Source: Algoriphagus aestuariicola | GTDB taxonomy: Bacteria > Bacteroidota > Bacteroidia > Cytophagales > Cyclobacteriaceae | Length of the DNA: 64,000 nucleotides | Reading direction: 5' to 3' | Assembly (NCBI RefSeq): GCF_017254835.1 | Contig: NZ_JAFKCW010000001.1 | Span: 1-64,000 of the forward strand | In this document: positions 46,827 to 55,588 of the stretch, piece by piece | Numbering within the stretch: position 1 is the first letter of the stretch | Layout of the letters: each line of letters starts with the position of its first letter | The notes under the pieces: model-generated | The model's database searches: none | What the model was told of the DNA's origin: nothing | Seen by the model: the letters and a program-made list of their open reading frames with translations, nothing else | Position numbers and translations under genes: made by a program

Positions 46827-47603
46827 ATGAATCGAATACATTACCTATTCAATACCAAAAAGGAAAGGGTACTTTCCATCTACTTCACCGCTGGATTTCC
46901 AAATTTGGAAGACACTGTCCCAGTCATGGAGGCTATTCAGGACGGGGGAGCGGATGTCATCGAAATCGGTGTTCCCTATTCCGATCCGGTGGCTGATGGT
47001 CCAACAATCCAAGACAGCAACAAGATCGCCTTGGACAATGGTATGTCCATGAAGTTGCTCTTTGAGCAGTTGAAGGGCTTCCGAGCAAAAGTCCACCTTC
47101 CTGTGGTGCTCATGGGGTATCTAAACCCAATCATCCAGTTTGGGATGGAGGCCTTTTGCCAAAAGTGCAAGGAGGTCGGCGTGGACGGTTTGATCGTGCC
47201 TGATCTGCCCATGCAGCAGTATCTGGAAGATTATAAGGCCATGTTTGACCAATTCGGATTGGTGAACACTTTTCTGATCTCTCCCCAGACCTCTGAAAAG
47301 CGCATCTGGGAAATCGACGAAAATACCAACGGTTTTATCTATATGGTTTCTTCGCACGCGATCACAGGAGCCAAAGCGGACATCAGTCCCGAGCAGGTGG
47401 CCTATTTCGAACGAGTGGCCGCGATGGGTTTGAAAAATCCCCGCTTGATAGGCTTTGGAATTTCGGATGCCAAGACTTTTGGACAAGCTTCACAATATAG
47501 CAATGGGGCCATCATCGGCTCCGCCTTTATCAAGAAAATCAAAGATTCAAAAGACCTGAGTGGGGACATTCGGGAATATATCCAAAGCGTAATTAAGCCA
47601 TGA
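46827..47603 (+). CDS. trpA: Tryptophan synthase alpha chain
   Basis: 258 residues, a TIM barrel that cleaves indole-glycerol phosphate and passes indole to TrpB. Catalytic residues are seen in GADVIEIGVPYSDPVADGPTIQ (Glu and Asp) and LIVPDLPMQQ; phosphate-binding GFGISDAKT and GAIIGSAF follow. Its stop overlaps the start of aroF by 4 bp (ATGA). Confidence 0.95.
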   Translation: MNRIHYLFNTKKERVLSIYFTAGFPNLEDTVPVMEAIQDGGADVIEIGVPYSDPVADGPTIQDSNKIALDNGMSMKLLFEQLKGFRAKVHLPVVLMGYLNPIIQFGMEAFCQKCKEVGVDGLIVPDLPMQQYLEDYKAMFDQFGLVNTFLISPQTSEKRIWEIDENTNGFIYMVSSHAITGAKADISPEQVAYFERVAAMGLKNPRLIGFGISDAKTFGQASQYSNGAIIGSAFIKKIKDSKDLSGDIREYIQSVIKP

Positions 47604-48619
47604 TTATTCAGCTGCAAGCCGATATCACAGATTCCCAAAAGGGAAAACTCCTGGCCAAGGTCAACGAGATCGGATACAAGACCACCGAGGTCAAAACCCA
47701 GCTAGGGGACTACATTATCGGTATCGGGAAAAATGAGTTTGATATCCGTAAAGTCGGACAGATGGACGGGATCAAGGATATTCACATCGTTTCCGATGAG
47801 TACAAGCTCGTGTCCAAAAAGTGGAAGGCCAAGCCCACCTCTGTGGATCTCGGCGACGGGGTCTTCATCAAGGACGGGGAAATGGCCATCATCACTGGTC
47901 CATGCTCCATTGAGTCCGAGGAGCAGATCCGAAAAGTGGTGGCCCACTGCGTGGAAAACGGGATCACGATGATGCGGGGCGGCGTGTTCAAGCCAAGAAC
48001 TTCTCCCTACGCATTTCGCGGAATGGGGATCGAAGGGCTGCAGCTTTGGCATTCCATTGCGGCCCCGGCCGGAATTAAGATTGTTACCGAGGTGATGCAG
48101 CCCTCCCAGATCGAGGCGATGTATCCCTATGTGGATATCTACCAGGTAGGTGCGAGAAACTCCCAAAACTTCAACCTGCTGGACGAATTGGGCAAAGTCG
48201 ACAAGGCAGTGATGATTAAGCGTGGCATATCCGGGACCATAGAAGAACTCTTGCAGTCCGCCGAGTATGTCTTTGCCGGAGGCAATGAAAAACTCATCCT
48301 CTGCGAGCGCGGCATCAGAACTTATGAGCGCGCTTCGAGAAATACGCTGGATCTGAATGCAATCCCCATCCTGAAAGCCAAATCCCATCTTCCGGTAATC
48401 GTAGACCCTTCCCATGGGATAGGTATTCGTGCTTATGTGCCGCAGATGGCTTTGGCCGGCGTCATGGCCGGTGCAGACGGCATTATCTATGAATCCCATG
48501 AAGTGCCCGAAAAGGCCTATTCCGACGGGCAGCAGACGTTGGATTTTGCACAGAGTGCAAGGCTAGCAGCTTGGATCAGAGAGATTTTCGCGAAGAGAAA
48601 AACTTTTGACTTGATCTGA
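47600..48619 (+). CDS. aroF: 3-deoxy-7-phosphoheptulonate synthase, type I-beta
   Basis: 339 residues. An N-terminal ferredoxin-like regulatory domain (about 1-75) is followed by the DAHP synthase/KDO8P synthase barrel, with ITGPCSIESEEQ, MMRGGVFKPRTSPYAFRGMG, and VDPSHGIGIR. It condenses PEP with erythrose-4-phosphate, the entry of the shikimate pathway. The N-terminal domain is the allosteric type seen in Thermotoga-like enzymes. Its 4-bp overlap with trpA places aromatic pathway entry under trp attenuation. Confidence 0.94.
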   Translation: MIIQLQADITDSQKGKLLAKVNEIGYKTTEVKTQLGDYIIGIGKNEFDIRKVGQMDGIKDIHIVSDEYKLVSKKWKAKPTSVDLGDGVFIKDGEMAIITGPCSIESEEQIRKVVAHCVENGITMMRGGVFKPRTSPYAFRGMGIEGLQLWHSIAAPAGIKIVTEVMQPSQIEAMYPYVDIYQVGARNSQNFNLLDELGKVDKAVMIKRGISGTIEELLQSAEYVFAGGNEKLILCERGIRTYERASRNTLDLNAIPILKAKSHLPVIVDPSHGIGIRAYVPQMALAGVMAGADGIIYESHEVPEKAYSDGQQTLDFAQSARLAAWIREIFAKRKTFDLI

Positions 48620-48754
48620 AAATAGTTGGTGCAAAGTAGAAACATCCTTAACTTCAAAGCATGAATCCGACACCAAGAACCTACGTGCATCATTCTTACC
48701 ATCATCAAAGATGAAGGGATAGGATTGCTATGGTTTTTTGGTAAAAAAATAGAC

Positions 48755-48786
48755 AGGCCTATTCCTTCTCGGAGTAGGCCTTTTTG
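48755..48786 (+). terminator. Terminator of the trp-aroF operon
   Basis: An 11-bp stem (AGGCCTATTCC / GGAGTAGGCCT, one G-U pair) with a 5-base loop and a T run. It lies 135 bp after the aroF stop and before phhA. Confidence 0.88.
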
Positions 48787-48858
48787 TTTTCGTGCTTGGC
48801 TCGCAATGAAGGCCAGTCGAATTTGTTATGAGCTTGATGAGATATAAACCCAAATAAA

Positions 48859-49638
48859 ATGCAGATGGAAACGAAACCGAAAAACTGGGTCTTTGAAGAC
48901 CTGCGACTCCAAAAGCTGAGGCAGGAGTACGATCAGTATACCGAGGAAGACTTTAAGGTCTGGAAGATTCTCTTCGAACGCCAGATGCCCAATCTTCCCA
49001 AAGCGGCGTCCAAGGCCTACTTGGATGGCGTGAAGGCAGTGAAGTTTTCGGCTGACCGAATCGCCAACTTTGAAGAGCTAAACGCTATTCTGAAAGAAAG
49101 CACGGGTTGGGCGGTACAGGTTGTGCCTGGGCTGATTGATGACGACTTGTTTTTCGGTTTGTTGAATAATAGGCGTTTTCCCTCATCCACTTGGCTGCGG
49201 AAGATGGAGCAATTGGACTACCTAGAGGAGCCTGACATGTTTCACGATGCCTTTGCACACATGCCTCTGCTGACCAATCAGCCTTACGTGGATTTCTTGG
49301 AAAGCCTTTCGGGAATCGCCCTAAAGCATATCGAAAACCCTTGGGCGATCCAGCTGCTGAGCCGGATCTATTGGTTCACCATCGAGTTTGGGCTGATCCG
49401 AGAAGATGGGGAGTTGAAGATTTATGGTGCCGGTATCCTAAGTTCGGCTGGAGAGACTAAATTCAGCCTTTCGAACGAACCCGCGCATCTTCCTTACGAT
49501 GTGCGGAGGATATTGAATCAGGAATACTGGAAAGATCGCTTTCAGGACAAATACTTTGTGATCGAAAGCTACGAGCAGCTTTACGAGTCGCTTCCAGAGA
49601 TTGAGGAAGTACTGGAGGAAATATTGAACAAGAAATAG
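48859..49638 (+). CDS. phhA: Phenylalanine 4-monooxygenase (aromatic amino acid hydroxylase)
   Basis: 259 residues, catalytic domain only, typical of bacterial enzymes. Iron ligands are His129 and His134 in PDMFHDAFAHMPLL and Glu176 in YWFTIEFGL. It uses tetrahydropterin and oxygen to turn phenylalanine into tyrosine. It may start at Met3 instead of Met1. It lies downstream of the trp terminator, so it is a separate unit near genes of aromatic amino acid synthesis. No pterin-4a-carbinolamine dehydratase is adjacent. Confidence 0.93.
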   Translation: MQMETKPKNWVFEDLRLQKLRQEYDQYTEEDFKVWKILFERQMPNLPKAASKAYLDGVKAVKFSADRIANFEELNAILKESTGWAVQVVPGLIDDDLFFGLLNNRRFPSSTWLRKMEQLDYLEEPDMFHDAFAHMPLLTNQPYVDFLESLSGIALKHIENPWAIQLLSRIYWFTIEFGLIREDGELKIYGAGILSSAGETKFSLSNEPAHLPYDVRRILNQEYWKDRFQDKYFVIESYEQLYESLPEIEEVLEEILNKK

Positions 49639-49640
49639 AA

Positions 49641-49677
49641 GTCCGATGAACGATGTCGGATGAATGCATCGGACATC
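49641..49677. repeat. Intergenic palindromic element before hisH
   Basis: Nested inverted repeats: GTCCGATG / CATCGGAC (49641-49648 and 49667-49674) and CGATGTC / GACATCG. Related bases (GATGTCGGGTG... CATCGGACATC) fill the trpB-trpA gap at about 46757-46805, so this looks like a dispersed element. Confidence 0.55.
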
Positions 49678-49700
49678 GGTCATTCGACATTTGACGAAAA

Positions 49701-50297
49701 ATGAAAACAGCGGTAATCAAATACAATTCGGGCAATGTGCAGTCGGTGCTTTACGCGCTGGAACGCTTGGGCGCCGAGGCTATTTTGACAGATGATCCGG
49801 ACGAAATCCGCGGGGCCGATCGTGTGATCTTCCCCGGCCAGGGTGAAGCCAGCACAGCGATGAACTACCTGAAAGCACGTAAACTCGACCAGTTGATTCG
49901 GGAGATCAAGCAGCCCTTTTTGGGCGTTTGTCTGGGTTTGCAGTTGCTTTGCGAGCATTCGGAGGAAAACAACACCGGATGCCTCGGGATTTTTCCCGTC
50001 AAGGTGAAGCGCTTTATCCCCGAAAACTCCCAGGAGTTTAAGGTGCCACACGTGGGTTGGAATGAGCTGGAGAATTTGGCGGATAACCCGCTTCTCAGAG
50101 ATTTGCCGGACTCCCGATTTGTCTATTATGTACACAGCTACTATGCCGAGCTCAGCGAGGCAACCATAGCCAGCACTCATTATATCCACGACTTCACTGC
50201 TGTCCTCCACCGGGATAACTACTGGGCAATCCAAGCCCACCCAGAAAAGAGTAGCACGGTAGGGGAGAAGCTGCTGGAGAATTTCTTGAGTATTTAG
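49701..50297 (+). CDS. hisH: Imidazole glycerol phosphate synthase, glutaminase subunit
   Basis: 198 residues. The class I amidotransferase triad is visible: Cys77 in FLGVCLGLQLLCEHS, and His180/Glu182 in WAIQAHPEKSS. The PGQGEASTAM motif near residue 45 is standard for HisH. It releases ammonia for HisF. First of the local his cluster; upstream hisGDCB genes are absent here. Confidence 0.95.
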   Translation: MKTAVIKYNSGNVQSVLYALERLGAEAILTDDPDEIRGADRVIFPGQGEASTAMNYLKARKLDQLIREIKQPFLGVCLGLQLLCEHSEENNTGCLGIFPVKVKRFIPENSQEFKVPHVGWNELENLADNPLLRDLPDSRFVYYVHSYYAELSEATIASTHYIHDFTAVLHRDNYWAIQAHPEKSSTVGEKLLENFLSI

Positions 50298-50327
50298 TGT
50301 GAGAGTTTGCCCAAATTAAAGGGCTTC

Positions 50328-50396
50328 GACTCCGCTCAGCCAGACAAGACAGTGGGCTTCCTTGCCACCGGCGAGCGTGTCAGGTTGAGCGGAGTC
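50328..50396. repeat. Intergenic inverted repeat between hisH and hisA
   Basis: A 14-bp inverted pair (GACTCCGCTCAGCC at 50328 and GGTTGAGCGGAGTC at 50383, one G-U pair) encloses a 41-base loop. I recall similar GACTCCGCTCA palindromes scattered between Bacteroidota genes. It may act as a processing or partial termination signal within the his transcript. Confidence 0.6.
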
Positions 50397-50472
50397 CAGA
50401 CCAAGAAAATGACGTAAAACCTATAAACCCGCAAGTCTTGATATTTGATTCTTGCGACTTGATACTTCACAA

Positions 50473-51189
50473 ATGCAAATCATCCCCGCAATCGACCTCA
50501 TTGGAGGCAAGTGCGTCCGCCTTAGCCAAGGCGATTACAGCAGCAAAAAAGAATACCACGACGATCCGCTCGAAATGGCCAAACGCTTCGAAGGAGTTGG
50601 AATCCAACGTCTGCATTTAGTAGACTTAGATGGTGCCAAAGCCAAGAAGATCATCAACGGATCCGTGCTGGAGCGAATCAGCCAAGGAACGTCTTTGCAG
50701 GTCGATTTCGGTGGAGGAATCCAAGCGGATGAGGAAATCGAAAAAGCCTTTGAGCTGGGAGCCAAGCAAGTCACCGGTGGAAGCATCGCGGTGAAAAATC
50801 CGGAGCTGTTTAAGTCTTGGATCAAATGTTATGGTTCGGAAAAGATCATACTCGGTGCCGACGCCAAAGACCGGAAGATCGCCGTGGGAGGCTGGGAAGA
50901 AACCACTGCGGTAGACCTGATCCCATTCATCCAGTCCTATGTGGAGCTGGGTATTCAATACGTGATCTGCACGGATGTGGCCAAAGACGGCTTGCTGCAA
51001 GGCCCTTCAATAGAACTGTATGAGGATATCATTCGGGAAATCCCTGGTCTGAAGTTGATTGCCAGCGGCGGAGTTTCTTCGGTCAAGGATTTGGAAGCCT
51101 TGGAGAAAATCGGAGTTTACGGGGCGATCGTCGGCAAGGCTTACTATGAGGGAAGGGTGACGCTGGAGGAGCTAGCGACGTTTTCGTAA
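50473..51189 (+). CDS. hisA: Phosphoribosylformimino-5-aminoimidazole carboxamide ribotide isomerase
   Basis: 238 residues from the ATG at 50473 (MQIIPAIDLIGGKCVRLSQG), which carries the first catalytic Asp (IPAIDL). The second half repeats it (YVICTDVAKDGLLQGPS) with the second catalytic Asp. It is a two-fold TIM barrel catalysing the fourth step of histidine synthesis. An ATG 7 codons upstream is less likely because the family starts at MxIIPAID. Confidence 0.95.
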   Translation: MQIIPAIDLIGGKCVRLSQGDYSSKKEYHDDPLEMAKRFEGVGIQRLHLVDLDGAKAKKIINGSVLERISQGTSLQVDFGGGIQADEEIEKAFELGAKQVTGGSIAVKNPELFKSWIKCYGSEKIILGADAKDRKIAVGGWEETTAVDLIPFIQSYVELGIQYVICTDVAKDGLLQGPSIELYEDIIREIPGLKLIASGGVSSVKDLEALEKIGVYGAIVGKAYYEGRVTLEELATFS

Positions 51190-51266
51190 GTCAGAATTCT
51201 GACATCAGAAAGCTGAAACCTCGTCAATTTTCCAATCTTTCAATTTTAAAATCTTCCAATTCATAA

Positions 51267-52022
51267 ATGCTTACTAAACGAATCATTCCCTGCCTAGACA
51301 TAAAAGACGGCCGTACCGTCAAGGGAGTCAATTTTGTCGAGCTTCGGGATGCGGGCGACCCAGTGGAGCTCGCCAAGGTCTATTCCGATGAAGGGGCGGA
51401 CGAGCTCGTCTTTCTGGACATCACGGCCACCGTGGACAAGCGCAAGACGCTGGCGGAACTCGTGACCAAAGTGGCCAAGGCAATCACGATTCCCTTTACC
51501 GTTGGTGGAGGGATTTCCACAGTCGAAGACGTGAAGTTTTTGCTCAATGCCGGTGCGGATAAGATTTCGATCAACTCGGCCGCGGTGAATAATCCAGACA
51601 TAATTGACCAAATGGCTCGGGAGTTTGGCTCACAGTGTATTGTGGTGGCAATCGATACGCGGGATGTGGATGGGCTTGATTTTGTTCATACCCATGGAGG
51701 GAGAAAACCGACGCTGCTGAAGACTCAGGCGTGGGCGAAGGAAGTGGCTGACCGTGGAGCTGGGGAAATCTTGCTTACTTCGATGGATCATGACGGAACC
51801 AAGGCTGGATTTGCCAATGAGCTGACGGCTGAAATTTCCGCTGCACTTTCCATTCCAGTGATCGCTTCGGGTGGTGCTGGGACGATGGCGCATTTCAAGG
51901 ATGTGTTTACCTTTGGTCAGGCCGATGCGGCCTTGGCCGCAAGTATTTTTCACTTTAAGGAAATCGGGATTCCGGAGCTGAAAGGCTATTTGGCGAATGA
52001 AGGGATTAGTATTAGAAAGTAA
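51267..52022 (+). CDS. hisF: Imidazole glycerol phosphate synthase, cyclase subunit
   Basis: 251 residues. Typical start [23 protein letters not shown] with the first catalytic Asp (CLDIKDG), and the second in [14 protein letters not shown]. It is a TIM barrel that forms a complex with HisH. It is 77 bp after hisA, with an A/T-rich spacer, and 3 bp before hisIE. Confidence 0.96.
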   Translation: MLTKRIIPCLDIKDGRTVKGVNFVELRDAGDPVELAKVYSDEGADELVFLDITATVDKRKTLAELVTKVAKAITIPFTVGGGISTVEDVKFLLNAGADKISINSAAVNNPDIIDQMAREFGSQCIVVAIDTRDVDGLDFVHTHGGRKPTLLKTQAWAKEVADRGAGEILLTSMDHDGTKAGFANELTAEISAALSIPVIASGGAGTMAHFKDVFTFGQADAALAASIFHFKEIGIPELKGYLANEGISIRK

Positions 52023-52025
52023 GAG

Positions 52026-52634
52026 ATGAACAACAGAACGATAGATTTTGCCAAGATGAACGGCCAAGTGCCGGCAATTGTGCAGGACGCCCAAAGCGGA
52101 AAAGTCCTGATGCAAGGTTACATGACGGAAGAGGCTTTGGCAAAAACCAAGGAAACCGGAAAGGTGACCTTTTTTAGCCGGAGTAAAAATCGACTTTGGA
52201 CAAAAGGTGAGACTTCCGGCAATTTTATGGAACTGGTTTCCATCACGGTGGACTGTGACGGAGATTCTATCCTTGTCAAAGCCAACCCTTGCGGCCCTGT
52301 TTGCCATACCGGCGCGGATACTTGCTGGGATGAGACCAATTCTTCCAAGACCGGTTTTATAGACCAGCTTCGATCCATCATCAAAGACCGGAAGAATAAT
52401 CCTTCCGACAAGTCTTACACTGCTTCTCTTTTTGCCAAAGGCATCAACAAGGTGGCCCAAAAAGTAGGAGAGGAAGCTGTCGAAATTGTCATTGAAGCCA
52501 AAGACGACAACAAAGACTTGTTCCTCGGCGAAGCGGCAGACCTACTTTATCATTATTTGGTTCTGCTGGAAGCCAAAGGCTACGAGCTCGACGAAGTGAT
52601 GGAGGTCTTGATCGCAAGACACAAGAAAAAATAA
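52026..52634 (+). CDS. hisIE: Bifunctional phosphoribosyl-AMP cyclohydrolase / phosphoribosyl-ATP diphosphatase
   Basis: 202 residues. The N-terminal HisI domain has MQGYMTEEAL, FFSRSKNRLWTKGETSGN and the zinc-binding CDGDSILVKANPCGPVCHTG. The C-terminal HisE domain shows KVAQKVGEEAVEIVIEAK and EAADLLYHYLVLL. It performs steps 2 and 3 of histidine synthesis. It is the last gene of the hisHAF-IE cluster and is followed by a terminator hairpin. Confidence 0.96.
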   Translation: MNNRTIDFAKMNGQVPAIVQDAQSGKVLMQGYMTEEALAKTKETGKVTFFSRSKNRLWTKGETSGNFMELVSITVDCDGDSILVKANPCGPVCHTGADTCWDETNSSKTGFIDQLRSIIKDRKNNPSDKSYTASLFAKGINKVAQKVGEEAVEIVIEAKDDNKDLFLGEAADLLYHYLVLLEAKGYELDEVMEVLIARHKKK

Positions 52635-52639
52635 AATAG

Positions 52640-52660
52640 GCCCGAACTAGTTTCGGGCTT
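52640..52660. terminator. Terminator between hisIE and the S41 protease
   Basis: A 7-bp stem (GCCCGAA / TTCGGGC) with a 5-base loop, located between convergent genes and flanked by A-rich and T-rich bases, so it may work on both strands. Confidence 0.75.
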
Positions 52661-52662
52661 AT

Positions 52663-53982
52663 TTAGTACGCCGGAAACTCCTGGCCCAATCCTTTAAACG
52701 CATCGATCATTTCCCATTTCGGTTTGAAATAAGTGTTAAGCATCCTGCCACTGACTGTTCCGTTTTCTAGATAGCTCAAGGCAGCCGCTAGTCGCAAGTC
52801 CCGCTCGTCTCCCCAAGGATATTGAGGTGAGTCTCCCACGGAAAAGTCTGCGGGAAAGCCGTCAAAATATTCGGCCTTTCCGGCGGAATTGGCGATCGCG
52901 AAAGTAATCGGGACGAGCTCTACATCGTTGTTTTTAAGCGTAGTGTTGTAGGATGAAAGCGGGAAGGAACCTACGGGCTTGCCATAGGTATTGTCGCCGA
53001 TCAGAACTACGTCCAAATAGGGAGTCATGCTATTGATCACCAATTCAGAGGCTGAAGCCGAGCCTCGGGAAGTGATGATAATGATTCGATCCAAATCGAT
53101 GGTGCCTATTTTGTAGAAATTTCTGGACGTGTTCAGCTTGGTCTTCAACGAATTCAACTTGTTGGTGTACATCAGCTTGTTTGAATTCGAACCCTGGATG
53201 AGGTAGTTGCAAATCTGTTCTGCCACCGCGACCGAACCGCCTCCATTGTAACGGAGATCGATGATCAGCTCTTGGATACCCTGGTTTTGGAAAAACTCCA
53301 TGGAAGCGTCCACTTCGGTGCTTTTGGTAGGGCTGACACCGGCCGTGGCCTTGAAGCTTTGATAGACCCAGTATCCCACTTTTTTGCCCCCGAGGTCGAA
53401 GATTTTCTTCTCCAAAACTGAATTGGACTGATACTCAGCCTTTACGTTGGTGCGGGTAGTAGAACTGCCGTCCGGAAGCTTGAACATAAAAGTGTTTGAG
53501 ATTCCGGGGTCTGGGTTTCCCAGTTTAAAGTCGTAGCTACCGGATGCCGTTTTATATTCAGCAATAGCCTTGCCGTTGATCTGTACGATTTCCCAACCTC
53601 GCTTCCAGCCGTCTTTTCCGGCAGGAGACTCGTCAAAAACAAATGAAATGTACAGCCTTTCGTCCGCGGCAAAAGCAAAGCCGAATCCGTGTCCTGCATT
53701 TCTCCCGACGAAAGAATTGTTGAATGCCTCCTGCGTGGTGAGATAGGAAAACCTATCCAATGGCTTGAACACGATAGCATCGAGCAGCGCTTCGTTGGAG
53801 TTGTATTTTGAATAGTCCACCGTCGCGGGAAGCTCCGCATTCCAGAAATACCATTCACTCATAGAGGCAAAGATGGCCTCTTTGACCTCCAATTCCGGAT
53901 CGACAGGAACAGGATCCTCTTTTGGATCACAGGCGAAAGATCCGAAAAGGACAATACCGATGATCCAATAGGGGATTTTCAT
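52663..53982 (-). CDS. S41 family peptidase, lipoprotein
   Basis: 439 residues. The N-terminus is a lipoprotein signal ending LFGSFAC, with the acylated Cys at about 18 followed by DPKEDPVPVDP. A PDZ-like segment (WEIVQINGKAI, about 130-140) precedes the S41 tail-specific protease domain: ELIIDLRYNGGGSVAVAEQ and the catalytic Ser in ITSRGSASASELVINSM. It resembles secreted C-terminal processing proteases of Bacteroidota. Target proteins are unknown. It faces hisIE and may be in the periplasm or on the surface. Confidence 0.9.
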   Translation of the reverse strand: MKIPYWIIGIVLFGSFACDPKEDPVPVDPELEVKEAIFASMSEWYFWNAELPATVDYSKYNSNEALLDAIVFKPLDRFSYLTTQEAFNNSFVGRNAGHGFGFAFAADERLYISFVFDESPAGKDGWKRGWEIVQINGKAIAEYKTASGSYDFKLGNPDPGISNTFMFKLPDGSSTTRTNVKAEYQSNSVLEKKIFDLGGKKVGYWVYQSFKATAGVSPTKSTEVDASMEFFQNQGIQELIIDLRYNGGGSVAVAEQICNYLIQGSNSNKLMYTNKLNSLKTKLNTSRNFYKIGTIDLDRIIIITSRGSASASELVINSMTPYLDVVLIGDNTYGKPVGSFPLSSYNTTLKNNDVELVPITFAIANSAGKAEYFDGFPADFSVGDSPQYPWGDERDLRLAAALSYLENGTVSGRMLNTYFKPKWEMIDAFKGLGQEFPAY

Positions 53983-54024
53983 TTTTTCTGTTTTTTGGTG
54001 GATTGTCCTAAGGCAAGATTTGCC

Positions 54025-54417
54025 TTAGATGGCGATGTCATACACTTTCACCGTCTTCCACATGTGGGAATATTTCTCGATGAACTCCAAGTGAAGGGGT
54101 TCTTTTTGGTAAGCGAGTTGGTCCTCGAGGCTATCGAAAAATGCCGTGCAGCAAACTTGCCAAGAGTGGTCGACCACATCTCTCTTTTCTGTGTCTGCGG
54201 GAGTACCGGCGATGAACTTTCCCACAGTCGGGCATCTACCCAGCATGGGTACTGCCTCGGTCAAAAACTCTTGCGTGTTTCCTGCGTCGTGGAGCCAGAA
54301 GTAAACCTGGTGAATCATTTTTTGCTTTGCCATATTCTTAGCTATCGTATTAATAGGTAGGGCAGCAGCAGCGGCTGCGAGGCCCAGGGTTTGGATTGCT
54401 TTTCTTCTTGAGGTCAT
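54025..54417 (-). CDS. Dabb-domain protein with Tat-like signal
   Basis: 130 residues from the ATG at 54417. The N-terminus MTSRRKAIQTLGLAAAAAALP has a twin-arginine-type signal (SRRKAIQ). The rest is a Dabb (stress-responsive A/B barrel) domain: MIHQVYFWLHDAGNTQEFLTE and the conserved VVDHSWQVCCTAFFDSLEDQLAYQ. The biochemical role of most Dabb proteins is not defined. It stands alone between the protease and a secreted hypothetical protein. Confidence 0.8.
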   Translation of the reverse strand: MTSRRKAIQTLGLAAAAAALPINTIAKNMAKQKMIHQVYFWLHDAGNTQEFLTEAVPMLGRCPTVGKFIAGTPADTEKRDVVDHSWQVCCTAFFDSLEDQLAYQKEPLHLEFIEKYSHMWKTVKVYDIAI

Positions 54418-54526
54418 GTCATGTGACAATTGGAGGTGGCCAGTGGGATTCACCGGTTTCCAAAAGGCTATTAAAGATAGAAATATAAATCGCTTTTTTG
54501 ATTTTGGAGTGTACTGGATGCAAATG

Positions 54527-54552
54527 AAAAAGACCGGGAAGCCGGTCTTTTT
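54527..54552 (-). terminator. Terminator of the secreted hypothetical gene
   Basis: A 9-bp stem (AAAGACCGG / CCGGTCTTT) with a GAAG loop, flanked by A and T runs on both sides. It lies directly after the stop codon at 54557 for the minus-strand gene. Confidence 0.88.
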
Positions 54553-54556
54553 TGGT

Positions 54557-55450
54557 TTAGAGTACTACTCTGTTCGCCATGTTTTTGAAATACTTGTTTT
54601 CTTTCGAAATCAGGTAATAGTTGGTGATGGTCTTGTCGTTTCGCTCCATCAAAATGACTACGTCTTCTTCCGCCCGGATGACCTTCAGCTCTTTTGTTTT
54701 GCTGGGGATATGGGATGAGGATACATAGATTCCATCTTCTTTTTCCATGATTTTGTCAAACTCAAACATCAAAGGCTTTCGGCTTTTATCGTAAACGGTA
54801 GCAATCTCCCGAGTTGGATTCCAGTCGTTTCTGTTGAGCTTATGGGTTTGGTAGTGGTGGTACTTTTGACCGGTGATGATCTGTCTAACTCCCTCTTTGT
54901 CCAGTGCCTCGGTAGAATATCCGGTACCGCTAAAAGTGGTTTGGGTCGAGTTTCCGGGCTGGTTTTCTCCTCCGTACTGATTTCCCCGCTGATAGACGTT
55001 CCCGACAAAAACCACATTTGCGCCCAGCATGGCGGCTTCCGCTTTCAGCTTGTCCAAGGCTCTGTTTTTGACATTATTGATCGAGGATAGCGTCGTCACA
55101 CCTGTAGCTTTGCTAAAGAGTTCTCCTTTCGGATTCAAACCGGCGATGTCTTCGGGATTGTAAGTGATGTAGACTAGCTCTGCATCATCCAGTCCCTTGA
55201 CGGGTTTAAACGGGCTCTCAAAGGTTTCCTCCCTTCCGCTCGCATACTCAATCTTAGTTACCTGATGCTTGCTGACACTATAGACCGTGTTTTCGTTGGG
55301 ATAGCTGTACTTGATCGTGTTGAATCCAACCTCCTTTACTTGAACCTCCTTCTGCCCTTCAAGAAGGTGCATGACGTCATTCTTGGTTTGTGAAAAAGAG
55401 AGTGTTGCAAGTGAAAGCGAGAGGGGTAGAATAAACAAAGCTTTGTGCAT
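54557..55450 (-). CDS. Secreted hypothetical protein
   Basis: 297 residues. A signal peptide (MHKALFILPLSLSLATLSFSQ) is followed by a domain with HLLEGQKEVQVKEVGFNTIKYSYPNE and KHQVTKIEYASGREETF, a pattern seen in many secreted Bacteroidota proteins, then LDKLKAEAAMLGANVVFVGNVYQRG, reminiscent of the YajQ/LemA-like A-x-x-GAN-V-V-x-V strand of heavy-metal-binding YbjQ-like proteins. Function unknown. It has a terminator on each side and stands as a single gene. Confidence 0.7.
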   Translation of the reverse strand: MHKALFILPLSLSLATLSFSQTKNDVMHLLEGQKEVQVKEVGFNTIKYSYPNENTVYSVSKHQVTKIEYASGREETFESPFKPVKGLDDAELVYITYNPEDIAGLNPKGELFSKATGVTTLSSINNVKNRALDKLKAEAAMLGANVVFVGNVYQRGNQYGGENQPGNSTQTTFSGTGYSTEALDKEGVRQIITGQKYHHYQTHKLNRNDWNPTREIATVYDKSRKPLMFEFDKIMEKEDGIYVSSSHIPSKTKELKVIRAEEDVVILMERNDKTITNYYLISKENKYFKNMANRVVL

Positions 55451-55539
55451 AGTGGATAATTTGGATTTAGTTTTATTGACGAAAGATTAGTGATAAGGTT
55501 TATATCTCAAACAGTTTCCTATAATAAAAAGCAAAAAAA

Positions 55540-55568
55540 AATCCCGCGATGAGAGTTGCGGGATTTTT
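55540..55568 (-). terminator. Terminator of bipA
   Basis: An 8-bp stem (AATCCCGC / GCGGGATT) with a 10-base loop, preceded by a run of A and followed by a run of T, so it functions in either direction. It lies about 20 bp beyond the bipA stop. Confidence 0.85.
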
Positions 55569-55588
55569 TGGTATTGGAGGACTGTTTG

